From Paractinoplanes polyasparticus (GTDB taxonomy: Bacteria; Actinomycetota; Actinomycetes; Mycobacteriales; Micromonosporaceae), in NCBI RefSeq assembly GCF_019710575.1, contig NZ_JAHWFK010000045.1:105209-169208 (forward strand): 64,000 nt of DNA. The letters are read 5' to 3'. Position numbers and translations under genes: made by a program. Within the stretch, counting starts at the first letter, position 1, and the number at the start of each line of letters is the position of its first letter. The notes under the pieces are model-generated. The model saw nothing but the letters and a program-made list of their open reading frames with translations, did not search any database and had not been told where the DNA came from. Positions 55,546 through 64,000 of this stretch are shown one piece after another.

Positions 55546-56541
55546 TCAGACCGATTCGCGGGCCACCACGCGCACGATGTCGGCCGCGGGCAGCGTCGGC
55601 GCGGCCCGGCCGTTCATGGCGGCCACCACCGTGGCCGCCAGGTGGGCGCCGGCCACGGCCTGGTCGGTGGTCACCGTGGTCAGCGGCGGGTCGGACAGGC
55701 GGGCCGGCACGATGTCGTCGACGCCGATCACGGCCAGGTCGCCGGGGACGGACCGCCCGGCCCGGCGCGCGCCGGCCAGCACGGCCAGCGCCACCTCGTC
55801 GTTGTAGGCGCAGACGGCCGTCACGCCGGTCGCCTGCCACCGCCGTACGGCCTCGGAAGCGGCCGCCGGGTCGAGCGGAACCGTCAGCCCGACCGGCGTC
55901 GGCAGGCGGAGGGCGGCGCACGCGGCGCGGACGCCGGCCAGCCGCGGCTCGGCGAAGAACCGCACGCGGGGGTCGTCGGGATAGGCGTAGCCGAGCCGCG
56001 TGTGCCCGGCCCGGGCGAGGTGCTCAGCCTGGCGGCGCCCGACGAGCTCCTGCGGCACGGCCAGCTCGCGCCCCCGGTCGCGGCGCGACAGGGCCACCAC
56101 GAGCGCGACCCCGGCCGAGCGCATGGCCGCCGTCTCGGCGTCCGAGAAGCCGGTGTACGCGATCACAGCGGCGGGCGTGATCGCCTTCCACAGCTCGGAC
56201 ATCGGGCGGTCCTCGCGGTTGCCGGGATGCACGACGAGGGTGAGGCCGTGCCGGGCCAGCGCGGCGGACAGGTGGCCCAGGTTGGAGCCCACCTCGGGGC
56301 CGATCGGCCAGTCGGGCAGCAGGCACAGCACCACGTCGGAGCGGCCGGTGCGCAAGGTGCGGGCGGCGGCCGACGGCGAGTAGCCGAGCTGGGCGGCGGC
56401 GTCGCGCACCCGATCGCGGGTGCCGGGCGAGATGGTCTGGCGCGGCGTGTCGTTGAGGACATAGCTGACCGTCGCGCGGGACACTCCGGCCAGCCGGGCG
56501 ACGTCCGCGCTGGTGACTCGTTTGGTGGTGGAGTCGGCCAT
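55546..56541 (-). CDS. LacI family regulator, probable beta-glucoside repressor
   Basis: A 331-aa LacI/GalR regulator: HTH at residues about 8-28 (TSADVARLAGVSRATVSYVLND), then the periplasmic-binding-like domain (VVLCLLPDWPIGPEVGSNL ... VIGVDDIVPARLSDPPLTTV). Start ATG at 56541 puts the HTH at the normal position. It faces a GH3 beta-glucosidase with a perfect CG-centred palindrome in the 33-bp gap, so it very likely represses that gene and itself. Confidence 0.92.
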   Translation of the reverse strand: MADSTTKRVTSADVARLAGVSRATVSYVLNDTPRQTISPGTRDRVRDAAAQLGYSPSAAARTLRTGRSDVVLCLLPDWPIGPEVGSNLGHLSAALARHGLTLVVHPGNREDRPMSELWKAITPAAVIAYTGFSDAETAAMRSAGVALVVALSRRDRGRELAVPQELVGRRQAEHLARAGHTRLGYAYPDDPRVRFFAEPRLAGVRAACAALRLPTPVGLTVPLDPAAASEAVRRWQATGVTAVCAYNDEVALAVLAGARRAGRSVPGDLAVIGVDDIVPARLSDPPLTTVTTDQAVAGAHLAATVVAAMNGRAAPTLPAADIVRVVARESV

Positions 56542-56552
56542 GACAACCAAAC

Positions 56553-56564
56553 TTACACGTGTAA
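56553..56564. promoter_or_regulatory. LacI-family operator palindrome
   Basis: TTACACGTGTAA, a perfect 12-bp palindrome with central CG, lies in the 33-bp gap between the lacI-type gene and the GH3 gene. The gap is so short that the GH3 mRNA is likely leaderless or nearly so. Confidence 0.8.
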
Positions 56565-56574
56565 CCATGGGGAC

Positions 56575-58953
56575 ATGACGTCCGACCTCGCCGCCCTCGT
56601 CAAGTCGCTCGACCTGCCGGCCAAGGTGCGCCTGCTCACCGGCGCTTCGGCATTCACGCTCGCCGATGAGCCGTCGATCGGGCTGCACGAGATGCGCTTC
56701 TCCGACGGCCCCACCGGCGTACGCGGCCTGAAGTTCACCGGCGGCCGGGTGGTCACCCTCTTCCCCAACGCGACGCTGCTCGCCTCGGCCTGGGACGAGC
56801 AGAGCGCGTACGAGGTCGGCCGGCTCCTCGCCGAGGAGGCGATGGCCCAGCGGATCCACGTCGTGCTCGGCCCGACGATCAACCTGCACCGCACGGCGCT
56901 GGGCGGGCGGCTCTTCGAGGCGTACTCGGAGGACCCGCTGCTCACCGGCAGGCTGGCCGCCGCCTACGTGCGCGGCCTGCAGGACAGCGGCGTCGGCGCG
57001 TGCCTCAAGCACCTGGTCGCCAACGAGAGCGAGACCGAGCGCAACACCGTGAACTCGGTCGTCGACGCCAAGACGCTGCACGAGCTCTACCTGCTGCCGT
57101 TCGAGATCGCGATCGAGGACGCCGGCGCGTGGTCGGTCATGGGCGCGTACAACGACGTCAACGGCGTGGCCTCGACCGAGAACCACCACATCAACAACGA
57201 GGTGGTCAAGGGCGCCTGGGGCTACCCGGGCCTGATCATGTCGGACTGGTTCGCCACCAAGACGGTGGCGCCGGCCGCGAACGGCGGGCTCGACCTGGTC
57301 ATGCCGGGGCCGGACGGGCCGTGGGGCGACGCGCTGACGGCCGCGGTGCGGGCGGGCGAGGTCGACGAGGCGGTGATCGACGACCACGTGACGCGGCTGC
57401 TGCGGCTGGCCGAGCGGGTGGGCGCGCTCGACGCCCCGCGCGAGTACCCGGCCGACCTTCCGGCTCCCACTTCCCTCGTACGGCGGGAGCAGTTGACCCG
57501 GCTGGCCGCGCGCGGCATCACCGTGCTCAAGAACGACCGCGACCTGCTGCCGCTGGACCGGTCGGCCGGGGTCGCGCTGATCGGGCGGCACGCGGTCGAG
57601 ACGATCACCATGGGCGGCGGCTCGGCCGGCGTGAACCCGCCGTACCAGGTCAGCGTGGCCGAGGGCCTGAGCGCGCTGCTCGGCGACCGGGTCACCGTGG
57701 TCGACGGCGTGGACGTGCGGACGCAGCCCGTGCCGGCCCGGGGCGGTTTCCTGACCGCGCCCTCGAACGGGCAGCCGGGCATCGACGTCATCCTGTACGA
57801 CGCCGCGGGCGGCGAGCTCGAGCGGCGCTATTGCGCGCAGGCCAAGACGATGATCGGCATGGACGACGACGGCTTCACCGGAACCGTCGCCTCGGCCCGC
57901 CTGGTGGCCGACGTGCACAGCGACGGGCCGGCCGAACTGGGCGTGATGGGTGTCGGCGACTGGACGGTGTCCGACGGGACGTCGTTCCCGCTGCGCGCCT
58001 CGGGCAGCGGCATCGGCGAGGAGGTGCTCACCCCGCCCACCCACACGTTCGTCCCGTCGACGGCGCCGGACCGCCTCGAGGCTCAGGTGACGATCGACGG
58101 CATGGGGCTGTACGGGCTGATCGGCAACGCGGCGTCGCGCGAGACGGTCGACGTGATCGACGACGCCGTGCGGGCGGCCGCGGGCGCCGACGTGGCCGTG
58201 GTCGTGGTCGGCCTCACCGAGGAGCAGGAGACGGAGTCGGTCGACAAGACCACCCTGCGGCTGCCCGGCGCCCAGGACGCGCTGGTCGAAGCGGTGGCCG
58301 GGGCGGCCCGGCGTACGGTCGTGGTCGTCAACGCGGCCACGCCGGTGCTCATGCCGTGGCTGCCCCGGGTCGACGCCGTGCTTTGGGCCGGGCTGCCCGG
58401 TCAGGAGGGCGGTCACGCCGTGGCCGCGGCCCTGCTGGGCGACATCGAACCGGCCGGCCGGCTGGTCACCACGTTCCCGGCGGCCGACGGTGCGGCCCCG
58501 GCGTGGTCGGTGACGCCGGTCGACGGCCGGCTCGAGTACGGCGAGGGCACCTTCATCGGCTACCGCGGCCACTTCGCGGGCCGCGCCCCCGAGCCGGCGT
58601 TCTGGCTGGGACACGGGCTCGGTTACGGCGAGTGGGAGTACAGCGACGTGCGGCTGGTGACCGGCGACGCGCCCTCGCTCACGGTGACCGTGAAGAACGT
58701 CGGGCGGCGCGAGAGCCGCGAGGTCGTGCAGGTCTACCTGCGCCCGGTGGAGCCGGACGAGCCCGTACGCCTGGTCGGCTGGACGGCCGTGACCGTCGAG
58801 CCCGGCAAGTCGGCCCGGGTGACCGTCCACACCGACCGCCGGCTGTGGCGCCGGTGGGACACCACGGCGCAAACCTGGTCGGACCGGCTGGCCGACGGCG
58901 GCAAGTTCCTCGTCGCCCGGGGCCTGGGAGACATCCGCGCGACAGTCTCCTGA
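56575..58953 (+). CDS. Glycoside hydrolase family 3 beta-glucosidase
   Basis: A 792-aa GH3 enzyme that releases terminal beta-glucose (or related sugars). The barrel domain carries GACLKHLVANESETERN and the nucleophile Asp in GLIMSDWFATK. The (alpha/beta)6-sandwich follows (ITVLKNDRDLLPL, then WAGLPGQEGGHAVAAALLG) with a PA14-like insert around residues 400-520 and a fibronectin-III-like C-terminus. No signal peptide, so cytoplasmic. It is controlled by the divergent LacI regulator. No transporter is linked. Confidence 0.93.
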   Translation: MTSDLAALVKSLDLPAKVRLLTGASAFTLADEPSIGLHEMRFSDGPTGVRGLKFTGGRVVTLFPNATLLASAWDEQSAYEVGRLLAEEAMAQRIHVVLGPTINLHRTALGGRLFEAYSEDPLLTGRLAAAYVRGLQDSGVGACLKHLVANESETERNTVNSVVDAKTLHELYLLPFEIAIEDAGAWSVMGAYNDVNGVASTENHHINNEVVKGAWGYPGLIMSDWFATKTVAPAANGGLDLVMPGPDGPWGDALTAAVRAGEVDEAVIDDHVTRLLRLAERVGALDAPREYPADLPAPTSLVRREQLTRLAARGITVLKNDRDLLPLDRSAGVALIGRHAVETITMGGGSAGVNPPYQVSVAEGLSALLGDRVTVVDGVDVRTQPVPARGGFLTAPSNGQPGIDVILYDAAGGELERRYCAQAKTMIGMDDDGFTGTVASARLVADVHSDGPAELGVMGVGDWTVSDGTSFPLRASGSGIGEEVLTPPTHTFVPSTAPDRLEAQVTIDGMGLYGLIGNAASRETVDVIDDAVRAAAGADVAVVVVGLTEEQETESVDKTTLRLPGAQDALVEAVAGAARRTVVVVNAATPVLMPWLPRVDAVLWAGLPGQEGGHAVAAALLGDIEPAGRLVTTFPAADGAAPAWSVTPVDGRLEYGEGTFIGYRGHFAGRAPEPAFWLGHGLGYGEWEYSDVRLVTGDAPSLTVTVKNVGRRESREVVQVYLRPVEPDEPVRLVGWTAVTVEPGKSARVTVHTDRRLWRRWDTTAQTWSDRLADGGKFLVARGLGDIRATVS

Positions 58954-59018
58954 TCGTGGCGGCGCCCGCCTGGCATACTCGTCAGCTGCCGTGACGTACG
59001 AACCGTCTGGATGACGCC

Positions 59019-59681
59019 GTGACCGCTGCGCCCGAACGTGTGGGGCTCGAGAGGCTCGAGCCCTCTTCAGCGGTGCGCCCGGACGTCATCCTGGACGCCA
59101 TGCGCCGCGAGGCCGAGCGGCACAAGGCGCTGCTGGCGGGCGGCCGCACGATGGTGCCCAACCACTACACGGTCGGCCTCTCCGCCTACGACCACCGGCG
59201 CTGGGCCCCGCACGCCGCCCGGCTGGCGCAGGAGCTGGCCACCCATCAGGCGGCGCTGATCGCCGAGCAGGCCTGGATCGTCTACGGCGACGTCTCGGTC
59301 GAGGTCTTCCAGGGCGACGACCTCGACACCGGTACGTTCCGGGTGGCCGCGCTGCTCGAACCGGACCCGCCGCCCCCGCGCCCCGCTCCGGCCCCCGACG
59401 ACGCGGTCGCGACGCTGGTCAGCGCCGAGGGTCTGGCCTGGGGCCTGCCGTCGGGCCTGACCGTGCTCGGCCGCGACCGCGAGGCCGGCGTGCGCCTGCG
59501 CGACCCCGGCGTCTCCCGCCGCCACCTGATCATCGAGGTCCACGACGACCGGATCACCCTGACCGACCTCGGCTCGCACAACGGCACCCGGGTCAACGGC
59601 CACCCCATCGCCACCGTCGACCTGCGCCCCGGCGACACGATCGAGATCGGCGGCACGGTCCTCACGCTGCGCCTGCGCTGA
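59019..59681 (+). CDS. FHA domain protein with N-terminal DUF3662 (FhaA-like)
   Basis: A 220-aa phosphothreonine-binding protein. The N-terminal DUF3662 domain (residues about 20-110, VPNHYTVGLSAYDHRRWAP) joins through a Pro-rich linker to a C-terminal FHA domain with GRD, SRRHLIIEV and GSHNGTRVNGH, the ligand-contact residues. It is shorter than FhaA proteins, whose linker is longer. It likely reads Ser/Thr kinase phosphorylation, perhaps from the membrane kinase at 32.8 kb, but no partner is adjacent. Confidence 0.88.
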   Translation: MTAAPERVGLERLEPSSAVRPDVILDAMRREAERHKALLAGGRTMVPNHYTVGLSAYDHRRWAPHAARLAQELATHQAALIAEQAWIVYGDVSVEVFQGDDLDTGTFRVAALLEPDPPPPRPAPAPDDAVATLVSAEGLAWGLPSGLTVLGRDREAGVRLRDPGVSRRHLIIEVHDDRITLTDLGSHNGTRVNGHPIATVDLRPGDTIEIGGTVLTLRLR

Positions 59682-59687
59682 GCGGCC

Positions 59688-60782
59688 TCACCCTCGCTCC
59701 CCGATGTTCTCCACCAGGCTGAAGTGGTAGAGGTCGCGCCGGATCAGGGCCGGATCCACCGTGCCGGGCGGCATGGGCGACCGACCGCCCAGAACTCCAG
59801 TCGACCTCGACGGTTCCGGGACCGCACCGTCCGCCGCGCGCGGCGCCCAGGCCGGGTCGGCGGCGTCCGACAGCACCTGGGTCCCCGCGAACCGGCCGGT
59901 CGCCGGGTCGATCAGCAGGTCGTACGACTTGCCGCCGCCCTGGCCGCCGGCGAAGGCCCCGATCAGCGCGGCGAAGCGGACGATCACCAGGCGGCGACCG
60001 TCCACCCCCGTTTCGCCGACGCTGACCGGGAGCTCCCCCAGCACCCGGTAGAGCGCGACGCGCCGCTCCACCGGAATCAGCGGGTCGAGGACTGCCATCT
60101 CGTAGATCGCGCCCCAGACCTGCTCGTCCTCGGACACCCCGGCGTAGGTCGTGATGCGGTCGATGAAGTCGCGCCGCGCCGCCGTCGGCTCGGTGGGACC
60201 GGCCACCAGCGACGTCAGCTCGAGAAAGGGCCGCTTGCCGGGCGGCGTGGAGCGATGGGGATCCTTCGCGTTCTCCGACGCCCAGGCCGGCGGAATCGGA
60301 TCGGCCGGGGACAGGCTGCCGCGGGCCGAGGCGACATAGGCCGTCGTGGCCGGTTCGATCCACGTCTCCGCGCGTTCCCGGTACGGCCTCCCGTCGGCCA
60401 GGTCGATGTCGATCATCCAGCTCTCCTGGTAGATCAACTGCCCGGCCCGCGGCCGGTACGGCGTGGCGTTCCCGGCCGCGGCGATCAGGTCGTCGAACAC
60501 GCGCCGCACCTCGGCCGGATCCGACGACAGCGGATGCGGCTGCGGCTGCGAGATGGTGCGCGGCCGCAGGAAGTAGAGCCCGACGCCGACCACGAGCAGC
60601 ACCGCCGCGGCCGCCGCGACCGGCACCCAGATCCGCCGCATCGTCAGCTGCCAGGCGAGGCGCCGGGGCGCCGGCCGGGCGAACACCCGCTCCCGGACCC
60701 GGGCCAGCGCTTCGTCGGACGGCTCGGCGATCCCCGGGGGAAGGTCGCGGACGGCCACCAGGTCGTGATCCATGGGCTTCAT
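59688..60782 (-). CDS. CU044_5270 family protein (membrane partner of ECF sigma factor)
   Basis: A 364-aa protein with a cytoplasmic N-terminus (residues 1-50), one membrane helix (about 51-72, VPVAAAAAVLLVVGVGLYFL) and an extracellular region of about 290 residues. The ATG at 60782 overlaps the sigma-factor stop (ATGA). This family regularly sits next to ECF-type sigma factor genes in actinomycetes, and the single-pass layout resembles anti-sigma factors, although no zinc-binding anti-sigma motif is seen. Role inferred. Confidence 0.82.
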   Translation of the reverse strand: MKPMDHDLVAVRDLPPGIAEPSDEALARVRERVFARPAPRRLAWQLTMRRIWVPVAAAAAVLLVVGVGLYFLRPRTISQPQPHPLSSDPAEVRRVFDDLIAAAGNATPYRPRAGQLIYQESWMIDIDLADGRPYRERAETWIEPATTAYVASARGSLSPADPIPPAWASENAKDPHRSTPPGKRPFLELTSLVAGPTEPTAARRDFIDRITTYAGVSEDEQVWGAIYEMAVLDPLIPVERRVALYRVLGELPVSVGETGVDGRRLVIVRFAALIGAFAGGQGGGKSYDLLIDPATGRFAGTQVLSDAADPAWAPRAADGAVPEPSRSTGVLGGRSPMPPGTVDPALIRRDLYHFSLVENIGERG

Positions 60783-61309
60783 CGCGCACCGTCCTCGTCG
60801 AGAGCCGCCCGCACCTTGGCCCGCGCCCGGTGCAGCGCCGACTGCACCGATCCGAGCGGAATTCCCAGCGCTTCGGCGATCTCCCCGTACTCCAGCTCCG
60901 CCACGGCGAAAAGCATCAGCACGTCGCGCTGGCGGCTCGGCAGCTTCGCGAGTACGGCGGAGAGCCGCGCCACCGACCGCTGCGCGTCGACCCGCTGCGC
61001 GGCCGCCTCGTCGTGTCCCGCCTCGTCGGCCGCCACCGCCCGCATGTTGTCCCGCAGGGCCTGGATCTCGATACGCCGGTGCCGCCGCAGAATGTTGGTC
61101 GCGATCCCGTACAGCCACGGCAGCCATTCGCCCCGTTCCGGATCGAACCTCGCCCGCCGCTCATGCGCGACCAGGAACGTCTCGGCCACCACATCCTCGG
61201 CGACCTGAGCCCCCACCCGCCGCGTGCAATAGCGCAGCAACTCGCGGGCATGCCGCTCGAACACCCCGGCAAGCTCATCGGGCGGCGCAGCGGCCCGGGT
61301 CGGCGTCAT
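60779..61309 (-). CDS. ECF-type RNA polymerase sigma factor
   Basis: A 176-aa sigma-70 family protein: region 2 (LLRYCTRRVGAQVAEDVVAETFLVA, then GEWLPWLYGIATNILRRHRR) and region 4 (LPSRQRDVLMLFAVAELEYGEIAEALGIPLGSVQSALHRAR). Start ATG at 61309 keeps the domain length normal; an earlier in-frame ATG at 61378 would run into the neighbouring remnant. Coupled to the CU044_5270 protein, which may hold it inactive until an envelope signal arrives. Confidence 0.9.
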   Translation of the reverse strand: MTPTRAAAPPDELAGVFERHARELLRYCTRRVGAQVAEDVVAETFLVAHERRARFDPERGEWLPWLYGIATNILRRHRRIEIQALRDNMRAVAADEAGHDEAAAQRVDAQRSVARLSAVLAKLPSRQRDVLMLFAVAELEYGEIAEALGIPLGSVQSALHRARAKVRAALDEDGAR

Positions 61310-61356
61310 ACCCGTACTTGTCGATTCACGACAGTCATGTTCCCGTACGGTCGCTG

Positions 61357-61945
61357 TCAGTCGCCGTTGAAACCCCATCGCCTGTCGTTCGGTCGTCGCG
61401 GAGCCGGCAGGAGCAACTCGGCCACGGCGCGGAATACGGAGCCGCCCAGGGCGGTCACGCGGTAGGTGGGTATGCGCAGGACGCTCAGGTCGACCAGGGG
61501 TTTCGGGGTGCGCCGCAGGTAGTGGACGGTGACGATCAGGGTCGCGGCCGCCGCCACCAGCAGGGCTGTCGCCAGGGGCCAGCGGGGTGCTGTTCGGCCA
61601 CGCCTTCCAGGCCGGCGATCAGGGCCGCCGTGCCCGCGGCGATTAGCAGGAAGCCTCGCCAGTCGAGGCGGCTGGGGGCGTCGGGACGTCGGGGAACAGG
61701 CGGCGGGCCACGACCAGGGCGGCCAGGCCGAGCGGGATGTTGACGAGGAAAATCAGGCGCCAGGACGCGTACGTGCTCAGGACACCGCCGAGGGCGGGCG
61801 CGAGCAACGAGGCTGTGAGCGCCGGCCAGGTCAGGTACGCGATGGCGCGTACCTGACCTGCTTTGGGCGTTGTCCTGATCACCACCAGGCGGTCGACCGG
61901 CACCATGAGGGCGCCGCCGAGGCCCTGCAGCATCCGGGGCCCCCG
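61357..61945 (-). pseudogene. MFS drug transporter remnant (DHA2/EmrB type)
   Basis: Pieces of one transporter appear in three frames. A TM4-TM6 section (GALMVPVDRLVV ... FLVNIPLGLAALVVARRLF) ends at about 61680. RLDWRGFLLIAAGTAALIAGLEG continues to about 61580, then LIVTVHYLRRTPKPLVDLSVLRIP follows. Joining needs one extra C at two places (about 61675 and 61584). Both ends are missing: nothing before TM4, and homology stops at AVAE near 61420. So about 170 residues of a roughly 450-residue protein survive. It is a decayed gene, not merely a read error. Confidence 0.7.
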
Positions 61946-61987
61946 GGCCTTCCTGTCCGTCCCCCGATCATCGGCCCTGCCCCAAGA

Positions 61988-63778
61988 TCAGCGGAAGTGA
62001 CCTCCGGGCAGGAACTGCTCCGGGCGCAGGGCCCGTCCGGTGATCCGCACATCGCCGATCCAGCCGTAGAAGCCCTGCCCGTACTTCAGGTCGAACGACG
62101 TCGCGCCGATCACGAACGGCCGGCCGAGCGTGGCGATGCCGCGCGCGGGCTGGGTGGGGTTGCGGGCGATCTTCGAGCCGTTGACGTAGACGATCGAGCG
62201 CCGGCCGTCGTTGACGACCGCCAGGTGCTGCCAGACGCCGGTCGGCAGGGCGTGGCTCCACGAGGTCGGGTTGTGGTCGCCGACCTCGGAGTAGAGCACG
62301 TACTGCAGGAACCGCTCGCCCGAGACGTTCAGGCTGCACGTGGGCTCGAGATCGGACCAGCCGCTGTGCTTGCCCGCGTCGCCGGCCCGGCCCTCCCAGC
62401 TGAGGATGCCCATCCAGGCGTGGTCGCCCTCGAACGGCTCGGGCAGCTTGACGAACGCCTCGATCGTGTAGCCGTCGAGGAACTTGGCCGTGGTGATCGG
62501 GGCGCCGGCCGCGGTCTGCAGGGTGGCGCCGCGGTCAGGACCCTTGCCGCCGTCGAAGCGCAGGCTCGCGTGAGCGGGGGCGCCGGCGTGATGCTCGGCC
62601 GAGACGGTGAGCGTCTGGTCGGTGCTGTTCGCGAGACGCCGTACGGTGAGATGGTTGCCGCGACCGCTGAGGTCCCTGATCGTGGCGCCGTCGGCTACCG
62701 ACTGGCCCTTCTCGTCGAACCGCCAGTAGGCGGCGGTGTGCCGGTCGACCACCTGGGCGGCCGGCCGCGGAGCGGGCTGAGCCTGCGGGAAGCGCGCGCC
62801 GAAGTCGAAGTCGAGGCTGAACCGGTCGACGTCGCTGGTCAGCTCGATCGTCTCGGCCTCGAGCGGGGTGCGCCGGGCGGGGTCGCGGGCGAGGAACCAC
62901 GGCGCGAACGTCTCGACGTCGATGCGGTTGCGCACCAGGTCGAAGCGGTAGAGCCGGATCATGCCGGCGCCGCCGTAGTACCTGTCCTGGTAGTTCGTGA
63001 TGTGGACGTGCACGTCGTGGCCGGCGTCGTTCTTCAGGACCGTGCGGCCGGGCGGCCAGTAGTGCCCGTTGAGCGTCAGGAAGATCTGGTCGTTGCCCTT
63101 GATGAGCTGGTCCCAGAGGCGTTGCCCGTTGCCCGAGAGGTACGCCTGTCCCCCGTCGTCCGCGTAGGCGAGGTCATGGGTCGTGACGATCGTCGGAACG
63201 CGGTGCTTGGTGAGCGTTTCGCGCGCCCAGGCCAGGCCGCTGTCCGAGATGCGCCAATCGAGCGCCAGAATCAGCCACTTCCGGCCGGCCGCTTCGAGCA
63301 GATGGGCGCTGTTGTAGCCGTCCTTCGAGGCGCCCAGGAACGTTTTCGACCGGCGCTGCCGCTGCGGCCCGAAGGTCGACAGGTACGCGCTGGGCCCGCG
63401 CTGGTCGTCCTTGGAGCCGTCGATGTCGTGGTTGCCGGCCAGCACGCTGTACGGCAGCTTGCCGTCGATCCTGGTGAACGTCTGCCCGGCCAGCACGATC
63501 TCCTGCTCGGTGCCGTGCTCGGTGACGTCGCCCAGGTGGGTCAGGAAGGCGATGTTGTCCTCGGCGCGCTGCTCCAGCAGGTAGCCGAACGTCTCGCGCA
63601 GGGGCGCGGGGTCGGCGCTGTCGGCGTCGAACAGGTATTGGGTGTCGGGCAGCACCGCGACCGCGAAGCGGGGACTGTCCTGGTCGAACCGGGCCGGCGT
63701 GGCCTGCGCGGGGGCAGCCGTGACAAGGGTCGCGGCGGGCGCGGCGACGGCGGCCCGCAGAAGATTTCTTCGTTCCAC
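61988..63778 (-). CDS. Tat-exported metallophosphoesterase with LamG-like domain
   Basis: About 596 aa. A Tat-like signal (ERRNLLRAAVAAPAATLVTA) precedes a calcineurin-like phosphoesterase domain with DTQ, HLGDVTEHG, LAGNHDID, TTHDLAY and LNGHYW (metal ligands, residues about 50-280). A linker and a C-terminal LamG/concanavalin-like domain (from about 370, YWRFDEKGQSV ... VWQHLAVVNDGRRSIVYVNGSKIA) follow. It likely hydrolyses phosphodiesters outside the cell. GTG at 63778 is preferred over TTG at 63787 because it places the twin Arg at the very start; both are in frame. Confidence 0.85.
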   Translation of the reverse strand: MERRNLLRAAVAAPAATLVTAAPAQATPARFDQDSPRFAVAVLPDTQYLFDADSADPAPLRETFGYLLEQRAEDNIAFLTHLGDVTEHGTEQEIVLAGQTFTRIDGKLPYSVLAGNHDIDGSKDDQRGPSAYLSTFGPQRQRRSKTFLGASKDGYNSAHLLEAAGRKWLILALDWRISDSGLAWARETLTKHRVPTIVTTHDLAYADDGGQAYLSGNGQRLWDQLIKGNDQIFLTLNGHYWPPGRTVLKNDAGHDVHVHITNYQDRYYGGAGMIRLYRFDLVRNRIDVETFAPWFLARDPARRTPLEAETIELTSDVDRFSLDFDFGARFPQAQPAPRPAAQVVDRHTAAYWRFDEKGQSVADGATIRDLSGRGNHLTVRRLANSTDQTLTVSAEHHAGAPAHASLRFDGGKGPDRGATLQTAAGAPITTAKFLDGYTIEAFVKLPEPFEGDHAWMGILSWEGRAGDAGKHSGWSDLEPTCSLNVSGERFLQYVLYSEVGDHNPTSWSHALPTGVWQHLAVVNDGRRSIVYVNGSKIARNPTQPARGIATLGRPFVIGATSFDLKYGQGFYGWIGDVRITGRALRPEQFLPGGHFR

Positions 63779-63787
63779 ACCGGTCAA

Positions 63788-63951
63788 TATGTCGGCCGCA
63801 TCGCAACATCAGGCGGCGTCAATCCAAACCCTGCGTGATCATCCGAAGCTGATCTTCCGGAGTGCCACCGCCTCCCCCACCCACAGAGAGGATGTTGGTG
63901 AGCACCTCCCGCCGGGGTGTGACCCCACCCTCCCACTGACTTCGGGTCCTG
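63788..63951. other. Right-edge intergenic region
   Basis: No gene is supported. It should contain the phosphoesterase promoter. A 12-bp arm of an inverted repeat lies at 63900-63911. Confidence 0.4.
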
Positions 63952-63985
63952 CATGGGATTTGTCGGCTCCGGACGGGAGGTGCTC
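63900..63985. repeat. 12-bp inverted repeat at the right edge
   Basis: GAGCACCTCCCG (63900-63911) and its exact complement CGGGAGGTGCTC (63974-63985), 62 bp apart. It could be an element end, an operator pair or a hairpin; the window stops too soon to tell. Confidence 0.6.
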
Positions 63986-64000
63986 GTGCACTCACCGGAC
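63952..64000 (+). CDS. Possible start of an open frame running off the window
   Basis: From ATG at 63952 the frame MGFVGSGREVLVHSPD is open to the edge. Sixteen codons are too few to identify anything, and no Shine-Dalgarno is clear. Listed only as a possible gene start. Confidence 0.2.

Noticed and set aside
55546..58872. Long minus-strand frame extending the LacI gene across the GH3 gene
   Set aside because: Only the part from ATG 56541 is LacI; the extension is antisense to an intact GH3 enzyme.
61309..61378. Longer sigma-factor start at ATG 61378
   Set aside because: It would add 23 non-conserved residues read from the MFS remnant; the ATG at 61309 gives normal length.

Overview
The DNA is uniformly GC-rich (third codon positions almost all G/C). 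It uses many GTG starts, has 4-base ATGA/GTGA gene overlaps, and carries an isoleucyl-tRNA synthetase preceded by an actinobacterial-type T-box. Together with the gene families present (GPP34, LuxR-type LAL regulator, CU044_5270 family, iol genes with a GntR regulator) this points to a chromosomal segment of a soil actinomycete, most likely Micromonosporaceae (Actinoplanes-like). The genus is inference. I see no CRISPR array, complete insertion sequence, rRNA or tRNA gene.

Layout. 1-8.0 kb: phenylacetate catabolic operon on the minus strand (paaN, thiolase, enoyl-CoA hydratase, paaH, paaA-B-C-D-E; paaE is cut by the window edge), facing a TetR regulator whose probable operator sits inside the paaN promoter. 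8.7-13.3 kb: a GH3 lipoprotein, then ileS with its T-box leader. 13.3-16.6 kb: LacI regulator divergent from an oxidoreductase/isomerase pair, with a perfect palindromic operator. 16.6-19.9 kb: two unknown proteins, an ArsR-SRPBCC pair and a small P-loop kinase. 19.9-32.7 kb: a complete myo-inositol operon (iolC, aldolase-like, iolB, iolD, iolA, iolE, three ABC-transporter genes, iolG, iolH) opposite a GntR regulator. 32.8-37.5 kb: membrane Ser/Thr kinase, GNAT, amino-acid permease, GPP34. 37.5-39.1 kb: a terC gene with a long, highly structured 5' leader. 39.1-43.4 kb: small helical protein, LAL-type LuxR regulator, tiny acidic Tat lipoprotein, M15-like peptidase. 43.4-46.7 kb: a decaying patch with an epoxide hydrolase, a shortened AraC regulator and two frameshifted genes. 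46.8-54.8 kb: a seven-gene MacAB-type export / two-component operon divergent from a lipoprotein, linked by shared 11-bp-periodic DNA boxes. 55-59 kb: receiver-like protein, LacI regulator and GH3 beta-glucosidase. 59-64 kb: FHA protein, ECF sigma factor with its CU044_5270 partner, an MFS remnant and a Tat-exported metallophosphoesterase with a LamG-like domain.

How they work together. The paa and iol operons turn phenylacetate and inositol into acetyl-CoA, succinyl-CoA or propionyl-CoA-level intermediates, and each has its own divergent repressor candidate. The two LacI modules look like local sugar-responsive units. The 46.8-54.8 kb cluster reads as an envelope-stress export system under its own two-component control.

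Most interesting. (1) The terC leader has three helices, a possible pseudoknot and an alternative helix that would cover the Shine-Dalgarno. (2) TCCnAGG-type boxes repeated every 11 bp occur at the promoters of the export cluster. (3) Perfect minisatellite insertions lie in paaC and paaD. (4) Several single-base homopolymer frameshifts occur in the accessory genes. No wholly new multi-gene system is evident; the terC leader is the best candidate for something undescribed.
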